A DNA stretch of 41,060 nucleotides. Origin: a virus. The position numbers and the translations under genes were made by a program. The stretch spans positions 1-41,060 of the IMG/VR virus record IMGVR_UViG_3300036104_000011. One strand, 5' to 3'. Positions 12,375 to 20,294 of this stretch are shown in pieces. Position 1 is the stretch's first letter. Each line of letters starts with the position of its first letter. The notes below the pieces were generated by a model, which saw nothing but the letters and a program-made list of their open reading frames with translations, searched no databases and was not told the DNA's origin.

Positions 12375-13927
12375 TCGACACGATCGCCGATCTGGTGCCG
12401 CTGGCGGAACTGCCGGCGGGGCACGACCCGCTGGCCGATGGCATCCTCATGGCGCATCAACGCGCCTGGCTGGAGGACAAATCGCCGCTGAAGATCGCGG
12501 AGAAGGGCCGCCGCACTGGCATCACCTATGCCGAGGCGCTGGACGACACGCTGATCGCGGCCTCGGCCAAATCCGCCGGCGGCGACAACATCTTCTACAT
12601 CGGCGACAGCAAGGAGAAGGGGCTGGAGTTCATCCGCTACGTCGCGCATTTCGCGCGCGTCGTGGCGAAGGAGCTGCACCTGGTCGACGAGTTCCTGTTC
12701 GAGGACAAGCGGGAGGACGGCAGCAGCAAGCAGATCGCCGCCTACCGCATCAGCTTCAGCAGCGGCTTCCGGGTGGTGGCGCTCTCCTCCCGGCCGGCGA
12801 ATATCCGAGGCCTACAGGGCACGGTGGTGATCGATGAGGCCGCCTACCACGATGATGTGGCGGCGGTGCTGGACGCGGTGAATGCGCTGCTTATCTGGGG
12901 CGGCCGGATCCGCGTCATCTCCACGCACAATGGCGAGGAGAACCCGTTCAACCTGCTGATCAAGGACACCCGCGCCGGGCTCTACGATTACAGCATCCAT
13001 CACATCCCCTTCTCGGCCGCGGTGGAGAATGGCCTCTATGAGCGGGTTTGCCTCATCCGTGGCTGGACGCCATCGCCGGCGGCCAAGGCGGAATGGTTGG
13101 GCCGGATCACCCGCAGCTATGGACCGCGCGCCGAGGCCCGGGACGAGGAGCTGGAGGCGATCCCCCGCCGCAGCGCCGGCGCCTATCTGCCGCGCGCGTT
13201 GGTGGCGGCGACGCAGCTGCAGGGCATTCCTGTCGTCACCTGGTCGCAGCCGGAGGCGTGGTACCTGGATCCGGACCGACTGGCCGAGGCCGAGATCTGG
13301 TTCGAGGCGCATATCGCGCCGCTGCTTCGAACCCTCGATCCCCGCAAGCGGCACGCCTTTGGGCAAGACATGGGCCGCGACGGCGACCTCTCTGTCATCG
13401 TGGTCGATGAGGAGACCAGGCCGCATATCTGGCAGACGGCCTTCCAGATCGAACTGCGCCGCATCCCCTTCGATGTGCAGTGGCTCATCCTGGACCGCAT
13501 TCTAGCCGAGCTCACGCGCTTCACCGGCGCGCTCGATGCCCGCGGCAACGGCCAGGCGCATGCTGAGGCGGCACAGCAGCGGTACGGCCTGCAGCGCATC
13601 ACCTGCGTGAAGGCGACGGTCGCCTGGTACGCCGAGCATTTCCCCACCTACAAGGCCGCCCTCGAAGATCGCAGCAAGATCCTGCCGGCCGGCGAGGACA
13701 TCCTGACCGATCACCGCGCCGCCGTTCTGCGGGCCGGCCTGCCAGCAATCTCGGATGCCCGATTCAAGGGCGCCGATGGCGAGGGGCGGCACGGCGACAG
13801 CCTGGTTGCGCATCTGCTGGCGCACAGCGTCACCAAGATCGGCGAGGTGCGCATGGAGCACCGCTCCACTGGCAGGCGCCGGGTATCGCGCCAGGCTACG
13901 CGTGAATTCATGGGGATCGATCGATGA
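12371..13927 (+). CDS. large terminase subunit (Mu gp28-like)
   Basis: The packaging motor and headful nuclease. The 518-residue product has an N-terminal ATPase with an unusual Walker A-like EKGRRTGITYAEA (about 44-56, Mu type rather than GKT), Walker B VVIDEAAYH (about 152-160) and the coupling motif around ISTHNG (about 178-183). The C-terminal RNase H-like nuclease begins near residue 330 with FGQDMGRDGDLSVIVV, whose aspartates would bind metal, and continues with DARGNGQAHAE. The ATG overlaps the VWA gene stop, and the portal start overlaps its stop. Assignment is firm. Confidence 0.93.
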   Translation: MIDTIADLVPLAELPAGHDPLADGILMAHQRAWLEDKSPLKIAEKGRRTGITYAEALDDTLIAASAKSAGGDNIFYIGDSKEKGLEFIRYVAHFARVVAKELHLVDEFLFEDKREDGSSKQIAAYRISFSSGFRVVALSSRPANIRGLQGTVVIDEAAYHDDVAAVLDAVNALLIWGGRIRVISTHNGEENPFNLLIKDTRAGLYDYSIHHIPFSAAVENGLYERVCLIRGWTPSPAAKAEWLGRITRSYGPRAEARDEELEAIPRRSAGAYLPRALVAATQLQGIPVVTWSQPEAWYLDPDRLAEAEIWFEAHIAPLLRTLDPRKRHAFGQDMGRDGDLSVIVVDEETRPHIWQTAFQIELRRIPFDVQWLILDRILAELTRFTGALDARGNGQAHAEAAQQRYGLQRITCVKATVAWYAEHFPTYKAALEDRSKILPAGEDILTDHRAAVLRAGLPAISDARFKGADGEGRHGDSLVAHLLAHSVTKIGEVRMEHRSTGRRRVSRQATREFMGIDR

Positions 13928-15456
13928 GCGACAGCAACGCCCTGGTGCCGGGCAAGGTCGGCCGCGTGACGCTGAAGAAGGAGATCGCCTCCGTCATCTC
14001 CGACCCGACGCGGTGGCTCTTCGGCAAGCGCCTGGTGCCGACCGATGAGGTGCTGAGCCGGCGCGGCGGCGCCAGCGGCCTGGTGGTCTATGAGGAGCTG
14101 GAGCGCGACGCCCAGGTCTTCTCCGTGATGCAGAAGCGGCGCCTGGCGCTGGTGGGCCGCGAGTGGGCCGTGAAGCCCGGCGATGAGAGTGCCGCGGCCG
14201 TGGCGGTGGCCGACATGGTGCGGGAGGCGCTGGAGGCGCTGCCCTTCAACCGCATTGTCGAGGATGCGCTCGCAGCGCTGCTGGCCGGTGTCTCGGTGCT
14301 GGAGACCATGTGGCAGCAGGTGGGCGACAGGCTGCTGCCCGTCGCGCTGCTGGCGCGCAACCCGCGCCGCTTCAGCTTCGATATCGGCGACGACGGCGCG
14401 CCCATGCTGAAGCTGCTGACCAAGACGAACCTACTGGATGGCGAGCCGGTGCCGGAGCGCAAGTTCGTCGTGCACCGCTTCGGTGGGCGCTATGGCGACC
14501 CTTGGGGATTGGGGCTGGGCAACCGGCTGTTCTGGCCGGTCTTCTTCAAGCGCCAGGGCGTGGGCTTCTGGATGTCGGCGCTGGAGAAGTTCGGCCAGCC
14601 CACAGCGATCGGGAAATATCCGGCGGGCACGACCCAGGAACAGATGGATGCGTTGCTGGCGGCGCTGGGCGCCATCGCCAGCGATGCGGGCGTGGCGTTC
14701 CCGGACGGGATGGTGGTCGAGCTGCTGGAGGCGAAGCGCGCCGGCAGCTTCGACAGCTACCAGACGCTGGCCAGCTACATGGACGACGACATCGCCAAGG
14801 TGGTGCTGGGCGAAACCCTGACCACGAATGCCGGGCAGAACGGCAGCCGCGCCCTGGGCACCGTTCACAACCAGGTGCGCCTGGAGATCACCAAAGGCGA
14901 TGCCGACAACCTGTCGGATACGCTGAACTCCACGCTCATCACCTGGATCGTCGAGCTCAATGCGCCCGGCTATGCCGGCCCGATGCCGCGGCTGTGGTGG
15001 GAGGTCGACCAGGAGGAAGACCTGAACGCCCGGGCGGAGCGCGACACGAAGATCGCGAGCCTGGGCTTCACCCCGACGCTGGAATACATCCTGGAAACTT
15101 ACGGCGAAGGCTGGGAGGCGGCGCCGCCTCCGCCGCCACCGCCTCCGATGCCAGGCCTTGCGCGGCTGCAGCCTGGCGTCGCGCCGGCCGCGGCCTTCGC
15201 CCAGGCGGCGGATCCACGCGACGCAGCCGACATACTCGCCGAGCAGCTCGATCGGCTTGCCGCGCCGGCGATGGACGCCGCAGTGGCGCAGCTGCGCAAG
15301 CTGCTCGACAAGGCCACAACGCTGCAGGAGTTCCGTGACGGCCTGGCAGGACTCTATCCCGATCTGCCCACCGATCAGTTCGCGGCGGTGATGGGCGAGG
15401 CGCTCGTGCTGGCGAACCTGGCGGGGCGATCGGACCTGACCGATGGCCTGGTATGA
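13924..15456 (+). CDS. portal protein (Mu gp29-like, DUF935)
   Basis: The dodecameric portal at the capsid vertex through which DNA enters and leaves. The 510-residue protein shows the DUF935 pattern: VYEELERDAQVFSVMQKRRLA (about 56-76), a repeated AFxRIVEDALAALLAGVS-like helix, HRFGGRYGDPWGLGLGNRLFW (about 182-202) and KVVLGETLTTNAGQNGSRA (about 291-309). A run of prolines (about 401-409) separates the core from a helical C-terminal region (about 415-505) typical of gp29 proteins. It lies between large terminase and MuF as expected. Confidence 0.93.
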   Translation: MSDSNALVPGKVGRVTLKKEIASVISDPTRWLFGKRLVPTDEVLSRRGGASGLVVYEELERDAQVFSVMQKRRLALVGREWAVKPGDESAAAVAVADMVREALEALPFNRIVEDALAALLAGVSVLETMWQQVGDRLLPVALLARNPRRFSFDIGDDGAPMLKLLTKTNLLDGEPVPERKFVVHRFGGRYGDPWGLGLGNRLFWPVFFKRQGVGFWMSALEKFGQPTAIGKYPAGTTQEQMDALLAALGAIASDAGVAFPDGMVVELLEAKRAGSFDSYQTLASYMDDDIAKVVLGETLTTNAGQNGSRALGTVHNQVRLEITKGDADNLSDTLNSTLITWIVELNAPGYAGPMPRLWWEVDQEEDLNARAERDTKIASLGFTPTLEYILETYGEGWEAAPPPPPPPPMPGLARLQPGVAPAAAFAQAADPRDAADILAEQLDRLAAPAMDAAVAQLRKLLDKATTLQEFRDGLAGLYPDLPTDQFAAVMGEALVLANLAGRSDLTDGLV

Positions 15457-15655
15457 CGCCTCGCTGCCCCGCCGGAGGGTGGCTGCAGCGGATCGCCGGA
15501 TGGGCGCCCGCTGGCGCCTGTGGAGGGGTATCCTGGGGGCGTCTATCGCCCACGAGTCCCCCAAGCCGCCTGAGGCCTATTTAACGGGGCTTAATCGCCA
15601 ATTAAATCCGCAGCCCCCCACCGACATGCTGGTGGGCGGGGTGGTGGCGCCGTGA
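15443..15655 (+). CDS. possible small gene between portal and MuF, 70 aa
   Basis: The 195 bases between portal and MuF genes are open in one frame from ATG 15443 (14 bases inside the portal gene) to a stop that overlaps the MuF start codon (GTGA). The peptide has a very basic first half (LPRRRVAAADRRMGARWRLW) and a proline-rich second half; no family recognised and no good ribosome binding site. The overlap with MuF is suggestive, but the AT-rich patch inside the region may be regulatory DNA instead. Alternatively the region is non-coding. Confidence 0.3.
   Translation: MAWYDASLPRRRVAAADRRMGARWRLWRGILGASIAHESPKPPEAYLTGLNRQLNPQPPTDMLVGGVVAP
15579..15607. promoter_or_regulatory. AT-rich patch with inverted repeat before MuF
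   Basis: In very GC-rich surroundings, this 29-base stretch is markedly AT-rich, with ATTTAA (15579-15584) and TTAAAT (15602-15607) as inverted arms and TTAATC plus AATTAA between. It lies about 45-75 bases upstream of the GTG start of MuF. It is followed by a short hairpin, CCCACC (15618-15623) with GGTGGG (15631-15636). Together these could be a promoter with an operator for the MuF-toxin gene. Evidence is composition and symmetry only. Confidence 0.3.
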
Positions 15656-16917
15656 CGCCCCAGCTCGGCCAGGTCCCCTTCCGGGAAGCGATCGACTTCT
15701 TCCGGCAGAAGGGCATGGTGCTGACCGACCGGTGGCCGGAGCTCTGGCAGGAACAGCACCAGGTGGCATTCACCGTCGCCGGCGTCGCCAACATGCAGAT
15801 GCTGGCGGACATCCGGGCGGCGGTGGACCGCGCGATCGCCACCGGCACCACGCTGGCGGACTTCCGGAAAGACTTCGACCAGGTCATCCGCACCCATGGC
15901 TGGACGCTGCGTGGCACGCCGGGCTGGCGCAGCCGCATCATCTTCGAGACCAACCTGCGCACGTCCTATGCCGCCGGCCGCTGGGCCCAGATTGAGCGCC
16001 TGCAGGCAGCCAGGCCCTTCATCCGGTACTCGGCTGTACTCGATAACCGCACCCGGCCGCTGCACCGTGCGTGGAATGGCACGATCCTGCCCGTACAGGA
16101 TCCGTGGTGGAACACGCACTTCCCCCCGAATGGCTGGCGCTGTCGCTGCACCGTGATCAGCCTGGCGCAGCGCGACCTCGATCGTCGGAAGTGGAAGGTG
16201 ACCGATCCGGCGCCCAGCTCGCCGATGCGACAGGTGGCTGTCGAGGGTCGGGGCACGATCCAGGTGCCCGAGGGCATCGACCCGGGCTTCGGCTACAACC
16301 CAGGCAAGGGCGCCGCAGCGCGCCAGTCGGATGCCGTGGCACAGCGCGTGATCGCCGCGGCGCCGGCCGACCTGGCGGCGGCGGCTCGGGGTGCGTTGGC
16401 GTCCTCGGCCGTGCCGACGGCGCCAGCGGCGGTGGCGCCATTCCCACAATGGGCACAGGCAGTTCTCGACGCAAAGAAGCCGGACGGCACCTTCCGGAAG
16501 GTGGGCAGCCTGCCCGACGACGTGCTGGCGCAGCTGCCAGGCGGGGCCGAAAACGCTGGTGACCCGGATGTGGTGGTGACGGCGGAAGCCCTGCTGCATA
16601 TGGCCCGGGGATCGAAGCAGGCACGCGGGACAGGGCTTAGTGTCGCGGATCTGTTGCGCCTGCCGGAGATCGTCGCGAACCCGGACGCCATCCTGCGCGA
16701 CAAGCGCGACGGCGATGTCCTGCTGGTGTTCACGCCCGCAGGCGTCGAGGGGCGTGATGGCGCAAAACTGGTGGTGCACCTCGGCTACCGCCAGAAGGTG
16801 CGATCCGGCGCGGACAGGTTCGCATTGACATTCAACGCCATCAAATCGGGCGGCTTGGTGTCGCGGGATGTCCTGCGCTCACAGACCGAATACGAGGTCC
16901 TGTCGGGGGCGGTGTAG
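15652..16917 (+). CDS. MuF head protein with C-terminal toxin/nuclease-like domain
   Basis: The first part, residues about 1-175, is the Mu gpF (gp30) minor head morphogenesis domain: PFREAIDFFRQKG, ETNLRTSYAAGRW near 99-111, RYSAVLDNRTRPLH and the closing HFPPNGWRCRCTVISL. It is packaged in the head near the portal. After an alanine-rich linker (about 222-262) comes a separate domain of about 150 residues, with VVVTAEALLHMARGSK, LSVADLLRLPEIVANPDAIL, DVLLVFTP, KLVVHLGY and LTFNAIKSGGL. This pattern resembles the phage-encoded Barnase/EndoU/ColicinE5-D/RelE-like (PBECR) nucleases that are fused to MuF proteins as polymorphic toxins. The start is GTG. No immunity gene is recognised next to it. 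The toxin assignment is a family-level inference; the residues needed for catalysis were not verified. Confidence 0.85.
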   Translation: MTPQLGQVPFREAIDFFRQKGMVLTDRWPELWQEQHQVAFTVAGVANMQMLADIRAAVDRAIATGTTLADFRKDFDQVIRTHGWTLRGTPGWRSRIIFETNLRTSYAAGRWAQIERLQAARPFIRYSAVLDNRTRPLHRAWNGTILPVQDPWWNTHFPPNGWRCRCTVISLAQRDLDRRKWKVTDPAPSSPMRQVAVEGRGTIQVPEGIDPGFGYNPGKGAAARQSDAVAQRVIAAAPADLAAAARGALASSAVPTAPAAVAPFPQWAQAVLDAKKPDGTFRKVGSLPDDVLAQLPGGAENAGDPDVVVTAEALLHMARGSKQARGTGLSVADLLRLPEIVANPDAILRDKRDGDVLLVFTPAGVEGRDGAKLVVHLGYRQKVRSGADRFALTFNAIKSGGLVSRDVLRSQTEYEVLSGAV

Positions 16918-16957
16918 CCGGTGGAGGAGCGCCAGGCCCTCCCTGGACGGCCGGCTA
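16915..16957. terminator. inverted repeat at end of MuF gene, possible terminator
   Basis: TAGCCGG (16915-16921, starting at the MuF stop codon) pairs with CCGGCTA (16951-16957), and between them CCAGG (16932-16936) pairs with CCTGG (16942-16946), giving a nested hairpin structure. No T-run follows, so termination would be factor-assisted at best. Its place before a 200-base gap and a likely new promoter supports an operon boundary here. Confidence 0.35.
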
Positions 16958-17079
16958 CCAGGGCCGGATCGCCCAGCCGGTCGAGCGCATTCGGGACCGG
17001 CTACGAGGCAGATATAGGAATTCCCTGAGCTAAACGCCAGCCGCGCAACGGGCAGTAAGGCGCAGGCTGTCGTTGCCTG

Positions 17080-17100
17080 GGCCGACAGATGTCGGCCTGA
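17080..17100 (+). promoter_or_regulatory. candidate Mor-like activator site 2, before protease/capsid operon
   Basis: Perfect arms GGCCGAC (17080-17086) and GTCGGCC (17091-17097) around AGAT, followed by TGA. Bases 17081-17100 agree with the element at 9010-9029 in 18 of 20 positions, with both differences in the spacer. It lies in the 257-base gap between MuF and the protease gene, about 75 bases before the ATG, with CATAGGGT-type sequence some 19 bases downstream that could serve as a weak -10. The gap (16918-17174) otherwise holds the MuF-end repeat and a short CAGGC/GCCTG repeat (17063-17079) but no gene. Confidence 0.5.
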
Positions 17101-17174
17101 AGGCCGTTCCATGGCGCGCATAGGGTGCACACCGAAGCACCCCACTGCAACCCATCTGGAAGCCAAAACGCCCG

Positions 17175-18299
17175 ATGCCCCAGACGATCGAGATCTTCCG
17201 GGCCGGCACCCATACCGGCGCCGACCGCATCCCCCGCACCTTCACGCGTGCGGATGTGGAAGCGATCGCCGCCGGCTATAGCCAGGAGGCGCATGCCGCG
17301 CCGATCGTGGTCGGCCACCCCGCCGCCGACGCCCCGGCCTATGCCTGGGTCGGCGGCCTGCGCGCCCAGGGCGACGTGCTGGTGGCGGATCTCGACCAGG
17401 TCGATGAGGCCTTCGCCGACATGGTGAAGAAGGGCCGCTTCCGCCACGTCTCCGCCGCCTTTTATGAGCCGGCCGACACCCACAACCCCAAGCCCGGCCA
17501 ATGGTCGCTCCGCCATGTCGGCTTCCTCGGCGCCCAGCCGCCCGCAGTGCGCGGCCTGAAACAGGTTCAGTTCGCCGCCGGCGACGGCTTCGTGGCCTTC
17601 ATGGAGCCCTGGCAGCAGGGCCTGGTCGCCGGGATGTTCCGCCGCCTGCGCGAATGGATGATCGGCACCGCCGGCCAAGACGCCGCCGACAAGGTCCTCC
17701 CGACCAGCGAGATCGATGAGGTCGCGCGCAACTACCCGGACATCGACGATGCGTTGGCGATGCCCGGTTACTCCCAACCGAAGAAGGAGCCCGCCGTGGC
17801 TGAACCCAATGCGGAGGCCCTCGCGGCCGCGCAAGCCAAGCTCGATGCCGATGCCGCCGCCCTCGCCGCCCAGCAGGCGGCCCTGCAGGTGGAGCGCGCG
17901 GCATTCTCCCAGGCCCAGGCCACACTGCGCGCCGGCGAGGACGCGGCCTTCCTCGACCGCCTGCAGGCCGAGGGCCGGGCGCTGCCCGCCAACCGCGCCG
18001 ACACGCTGGCGCTGCTGGCGCATCTGCCGGCCCAGGCCGAGGGCGCCGGCATGGTGGCCTTCTCCGAAGGAGAGCCGCGCAGCCCGCGCCAGGCGCTGAA
18101 GGACCTGCTGGCCCGCCAGCCGAAGATGGTCGCCTTCCAGCAGATCGCCGGTGGCCCCGACGGGACCAAGGCCAACCCCGAAGACCCCAAGGACATCCAG
18201 CTGAAGGCCACCGCCTACAGCCAGGCGATGGCCGCCAAGGGCGTCATCGTGACGATCGACCAGGCCGTCAGGGCCGTCATTGAAGGAGAGCCGGCGTGA
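17175..18299 (+). CDS. Mu I-like prohead protease with scaffold region
   Basis: The maturation protease of the prohead fused to scaffold, as in Mu gpI. Residues about 1-135 form the protease part: FRAGTHTGADRIPRTFTRADVEAI, IVVGHPAADAPAYAWV with the conserved GHP, LVADLDQV, FRHVSAAFY (HxSxxx) and LRHVGFLGAQPPAV, matching the phage I protein family. A bridging region leads to a long alanine/glutamine-rich coiled coil (about 208-255) typical of scaffolding, then a C-terminal basic capsid-binding end. An internal GTG start at 17796 probably makes scaffold alone. The ATG at 17175 starts the capsid operon. Confidence 0.9.
   Translation: MPQTIEIFRAGTHTGADRIPRTFTRADVEAIAAGYSQEAHAAPIVVGHPAADAPAYAWVGGLRAQGDVLVADLDQVDEAFADMVKKGRFRHVSAAFYEPADTHNPKPGQWSLRHVGFLGAQPPAVRGLKQVQFAAGDGFVAFMEPWQQGLVAGMFRRLREWMIGTAGQDAADKVLPTSEIDEVARNYPDIDDALAMPGYSQPKKEPAVAEPNAEALAAAQAKLDADAAALAAQQAALQVERAAFSQAQATLRAGEDAAFLDRLQAEGRALPANRADTLALLAHLPAQAEGAGMVAFSEGEPRSPRQALKDLLARQPKMVAFQQIAGGPDGTKANPEDPKDIQLKATAYSQAMAAKGVIVTIDQAVRAVIEGEPA
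17796..18299 (+). CDS. internally initiated scaffold protein (Mu Z-like)
   Basis: Inside the protease gene and in the same frame, GTG at 17796 follows AAGAAGGAG with six bases between GGAG and the start, a better ribosome binding site than most genes here. It falls exactly where the protease part ends and the coiled coil begins, giving a 167-residue product starting VAEPNAEAL. Mu Z and lambda Nu3 are made the same way from internal starts to supply excess scaffold. The start is inferred from the sequence and position. Confidence 0.6.
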   Translation: MAEPNAEALAAAQAKLDADAAALAAQQAALQVERAAFSQAQATLRAGEDAAFLDRLQAEGRALPANRADTLALLAHLPAQAEGAGMVAFSEGEPRSPRQALKDLLARQPKMVAFQQIAGGPDGTKANPEDPKDIQLKATAYSQAMAAKGVIVTIDQAVRAVIEGEPA

Positions 18300-18676
18300 G
18301 CCTTTTGCACAGCAAGACCTACATCGCGAACGGCGCCATCGCCGACAAGCGGTTCGTGAAATTTCACGCCACGCTGGCCGGCCAGGTCGTGCAGGCCTCG
18401 GCGGCGACCGACGCGATCATCGGCGTCTCGAACCAGCCGAAGGGCGCGGCCAGCGGCGACCGCGTCGACGTCAACCTGATCGGCGAAGTCCCGGTTGAGG
18501 CGGGGGCCGCCATCGTGGCCGGCACCATGCTCACCGCCGACGCCTCCGGCCGAGCGGTGACAGCCGCTCCCGCCGCGGGCGTCAACAACCGCATTGGTGG
18601 CTTCGCCAACGAGGCGGCCAGCGCCGCCGGCGACATCATCCGCACCGTCCTCAGCCAGTCGACCCTGCAGGGTTAA
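18296..18676 (+). CDS. capsid decoration/stabilisation protein (DUF2190-like)
   Basis: A 126-residue, beta-rich protein between protease/scaffold and major capsid, the usual place of a head decoration protein. It contains the DUF2190-like features GAIADKRFVKFHA, an AIIGVSNQPKGAASGDRVDVNLIGEVPV region and GAAIVAGTMLTADASGRAV. Such proteins bind capsid trimer sites and stabilise the filled head. The start is GTG at 18296, overlapping the protease stop (GTGA), with GAAGGAGAG just upstream. Confidence 0.8.
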   Translation: MSLLHSKTYIANGAIADKRFVKFHATLAGQVVQASAATDAIIGVSNQPKGAASGDRVDVNLIGEVPVEAGAAIVAGTMLTADASGRAVTAAPAAGVNNRIGGFANEAASAAGDIIRTVLSQSTLQG

Positions 18677-18687
18677 GGAGCAACACC

Positions 18688-19644
18688 ATGGCCGATACCC
18701 CTCTGGCGCAATCCGCCGCACTCACCGCCATCTCCGTGATGTACAAGAACGAGGCGCTGATCGCGGATGCGGTGATGCCCCGCGTTCCCGTCGCGCTGCC
18801 GACGTTCGAGTACACCGTCTATGCCCTGGAGCAGGGCTTCACGGTGCCCGACACGAAGGTCGGCCGCCTGGGCCGCCCGACCCAGTTCGTGCCCGGCAGC
18901 GACAAGGTGCCAGGCGCGACTGCAATGTATGGCCTGGAAGTGCCGGTACCGCGCCGTGACCAGCGGGTGGCCGCCGCCATGCGCGCCGCTTTCCCGCAGG
19001 CCGCCGCCACGCAGAATCCGATGGACCTGGCGAGCATGATCTGCACCAACCTGGTGCTGCTCGATCGCGAACTGCGCGTTTCCAACATCATCTTCGCGCT
19101 GGCCACCTATCTGGCCTCTCAGCGCACCACGCTGAGCGGCGCCGCGCAGTGGAGCGATACGAGCTCCAGCCCGGTCGATGCGATCCTCACAGCGATGGAC
19201 AGCATGGTGGCGCGGCCCAACACGGGCATCATCGGCCGCCAGGCGTGGACGAAGCTCTCCCAGCATCCGAAGGTTGTCGGCGCCGTGCTGGGCAATGCCG
19301 GCACCAATGGCGTGGTCACCACGCAGGCCCTGGCCGGTGTGCTGGGCCTGAAGGATATCAAGGTCGGCGAGGCCTGGTTCAACACCGCCCGCCTCGGCCA
19401 GCCCGCCAGCATGTCCCGCGCCTGGGGCAAGCACATGGCCCTGCTGAACATCGACCCGCTGGGCGGGCCGGATGGCTTGCCCTCCTTCGGCTGGACCGCC
19501 CAGTTTGGCGATCGCATCGCTTGGACCGGCTTCGACCCGAACATCGGCCTCGAAGGCGGTGACAACGTCCGCGTCGGCGAAGAGCTGAAGGAGACGGTGG
19601 CCGCACAGGGCGCCGGCTACTTCTTCCAGAACTGCGTGGCCTGA
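18688..19644 (+). CDS. major capsid protein
   Basis: A 318-residue protein that forms the capsid shell. It follows the decoration protein and is preceded by AAGGAG seven bases or so before the ATG, consistent with high expression. Features include an N-terminal helix (SAALTAISVMYKNEALIADAVMPRV), a PTFEYTVYAL strand, an extended loop region rich in charged residues (about 50-95), LVLLDRELRVSNIIF spine-helix-like segment, and NTGIIGRQAWTKLSQHP, typical of phage capsids of HK97 fold in B3-like Mu phages. The C-terminus ends AAQGAGYFFQNCVA. No signs of truncation. Confidence 0.88.
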   Translation: MADTPLAQSAALTAISVMYKNEALIADAVMPRVPVALPTFEYTVYALEQGFTVPDTKVGRLGRPTQFVPGSDKVPGATAMYGLEVPVPRRDQRVAAAMRAAFPQAAATQNPMDLASMICTNLVLLDRELRVSNIIFALATYLASQRTTLSGAAQWSDTSSSPVDAILTAMDSMVARPNTGIIGRQAWTKLSQHPKVVGAVLGNAGTNGVVTTQALAGVLGLKDIKVGEAWFNTARLGQPASMSRAWGKHMALLNIDPLGGPDGLPSFGWTAQFGDRIAWTGFDPNIGLEGGDNVRVGEELKETVAAQGAGYFFQNCVA

Positions 19645-19655
19645 GGGGCATCATC

Positions 19656-19844
19656 ATGGCGAAGAACCCGACCAAGGCCGAGAAGGCCGAACTCTGCTCT
19701 ATCACCGTCATCTCGCCGATCGAGGACGGCGATGGCCGCCACGAGATCGGCGAAAAGATGGAGCTGCCGGCCGCCGAGGCGAAGGCCTTGGTGGATGCCG
19801 GCGCCGCCGAATACGCGACCGCCGACGCGAAGCCGGCCGAGTAG
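19656..19844 (+). CDS. Mu gp35-like small protein, 62 aa
   Basis: A 62-residue protein, charged at both ends, with a central strand CSITVISPIEDGDGRHEIGEKMELPAAEAKALV-type pattern, split here as ITVISPIED, HEIGEKMELP and EAKALVDAGAAEYA. This resembles the short Mu gp35/FluMu family found between capsid and gp36 genes: a beta hairpin with a helix of head-completion type. The exact function is unknown. Eleven bases separate it from the capsid gene and twelve from the gp36-like gene. Confidence 0.65.
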   Translation: MAKNPTKAEKAELCSITVISPIEDGDGRHEIGEKMELPAAEAKALVDAGAAEYATADAKPAE

Positions 19845-19856
19845 CAGCCAGCACCC

Positions 19857-20294
19857 ATGCCCTACGCCTCCCAGGCAGACCTGGTCACCCGTTTCGGCTC
19901 GCAAGAGCTGATCGAGCTGACTGACCGGGCGAATGGCAACGCCATCGACAGCGCGATCGTGACGGTCGCGCTGGCCGATGCGGACGCCATCATCGACGGC
20001 TACCTGGTGGGACGGTACGCGGTGCCAGTCACTCCCACGCCGGCGCTCGTGCTGCGCGTGGCGGCCGATATCGCCCGCTTCCTGCTCCACAAGGACCGGC
20101 CGACCGAGAGCGTGCGCCAGGCCTATGAGGACGCGCTGAAGATGCTCGCGGACCTGTCCAAGGGCTTCGCGGCACTCGCAGGCGCGGCGCCGGCCCCGGT
20201 CAATGCAGCACCGGCCACGCCGATTGGCCGCATCCTGACCAGCGGTGGCGACAAGCAGCTGACCCGCGACAGCCTGGCGGATTACCTCGGATGA
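19857..20294 (+). CDS. Mu gp36-like head-completion protein (DUF1320)
   Basis: DUF1320 proteins are thought to be connector or head-tail adaptor proteins that sit under the portal. The 145-residue product has the signature MPYASQADLVTRFGSQELIELTDR, IVTVALADADAIIDGYLVGRY and LRVAADIARFLL followed by a helix with AYEDALKMLADLSKG; the spacing is the family's. An alanine/proline-rich stretch precedes the end, which overlaps the next gene by four bases. Confidence 0.88.
   Translation: MPYASQADLVTRFGSQELIELTDRANGNAIDSAIVTVALADADAIIDGYLVGRYAVPVTPTPALVLRVAADIARFLLHKDRPTESVRQAYEDALKMLADLSKGFAALAGAAPAPVNAAPATPIGRILTSGGDKQLTRDSLADYLG

Noticed and set aside
14431-15564. Leftward frame of 377 codons opposite the portal gene
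   Set aside because: The forward frame is a clear DUF935 portal; the reverse frame shows only low-complexity arginine/glutamine-rich sequence.
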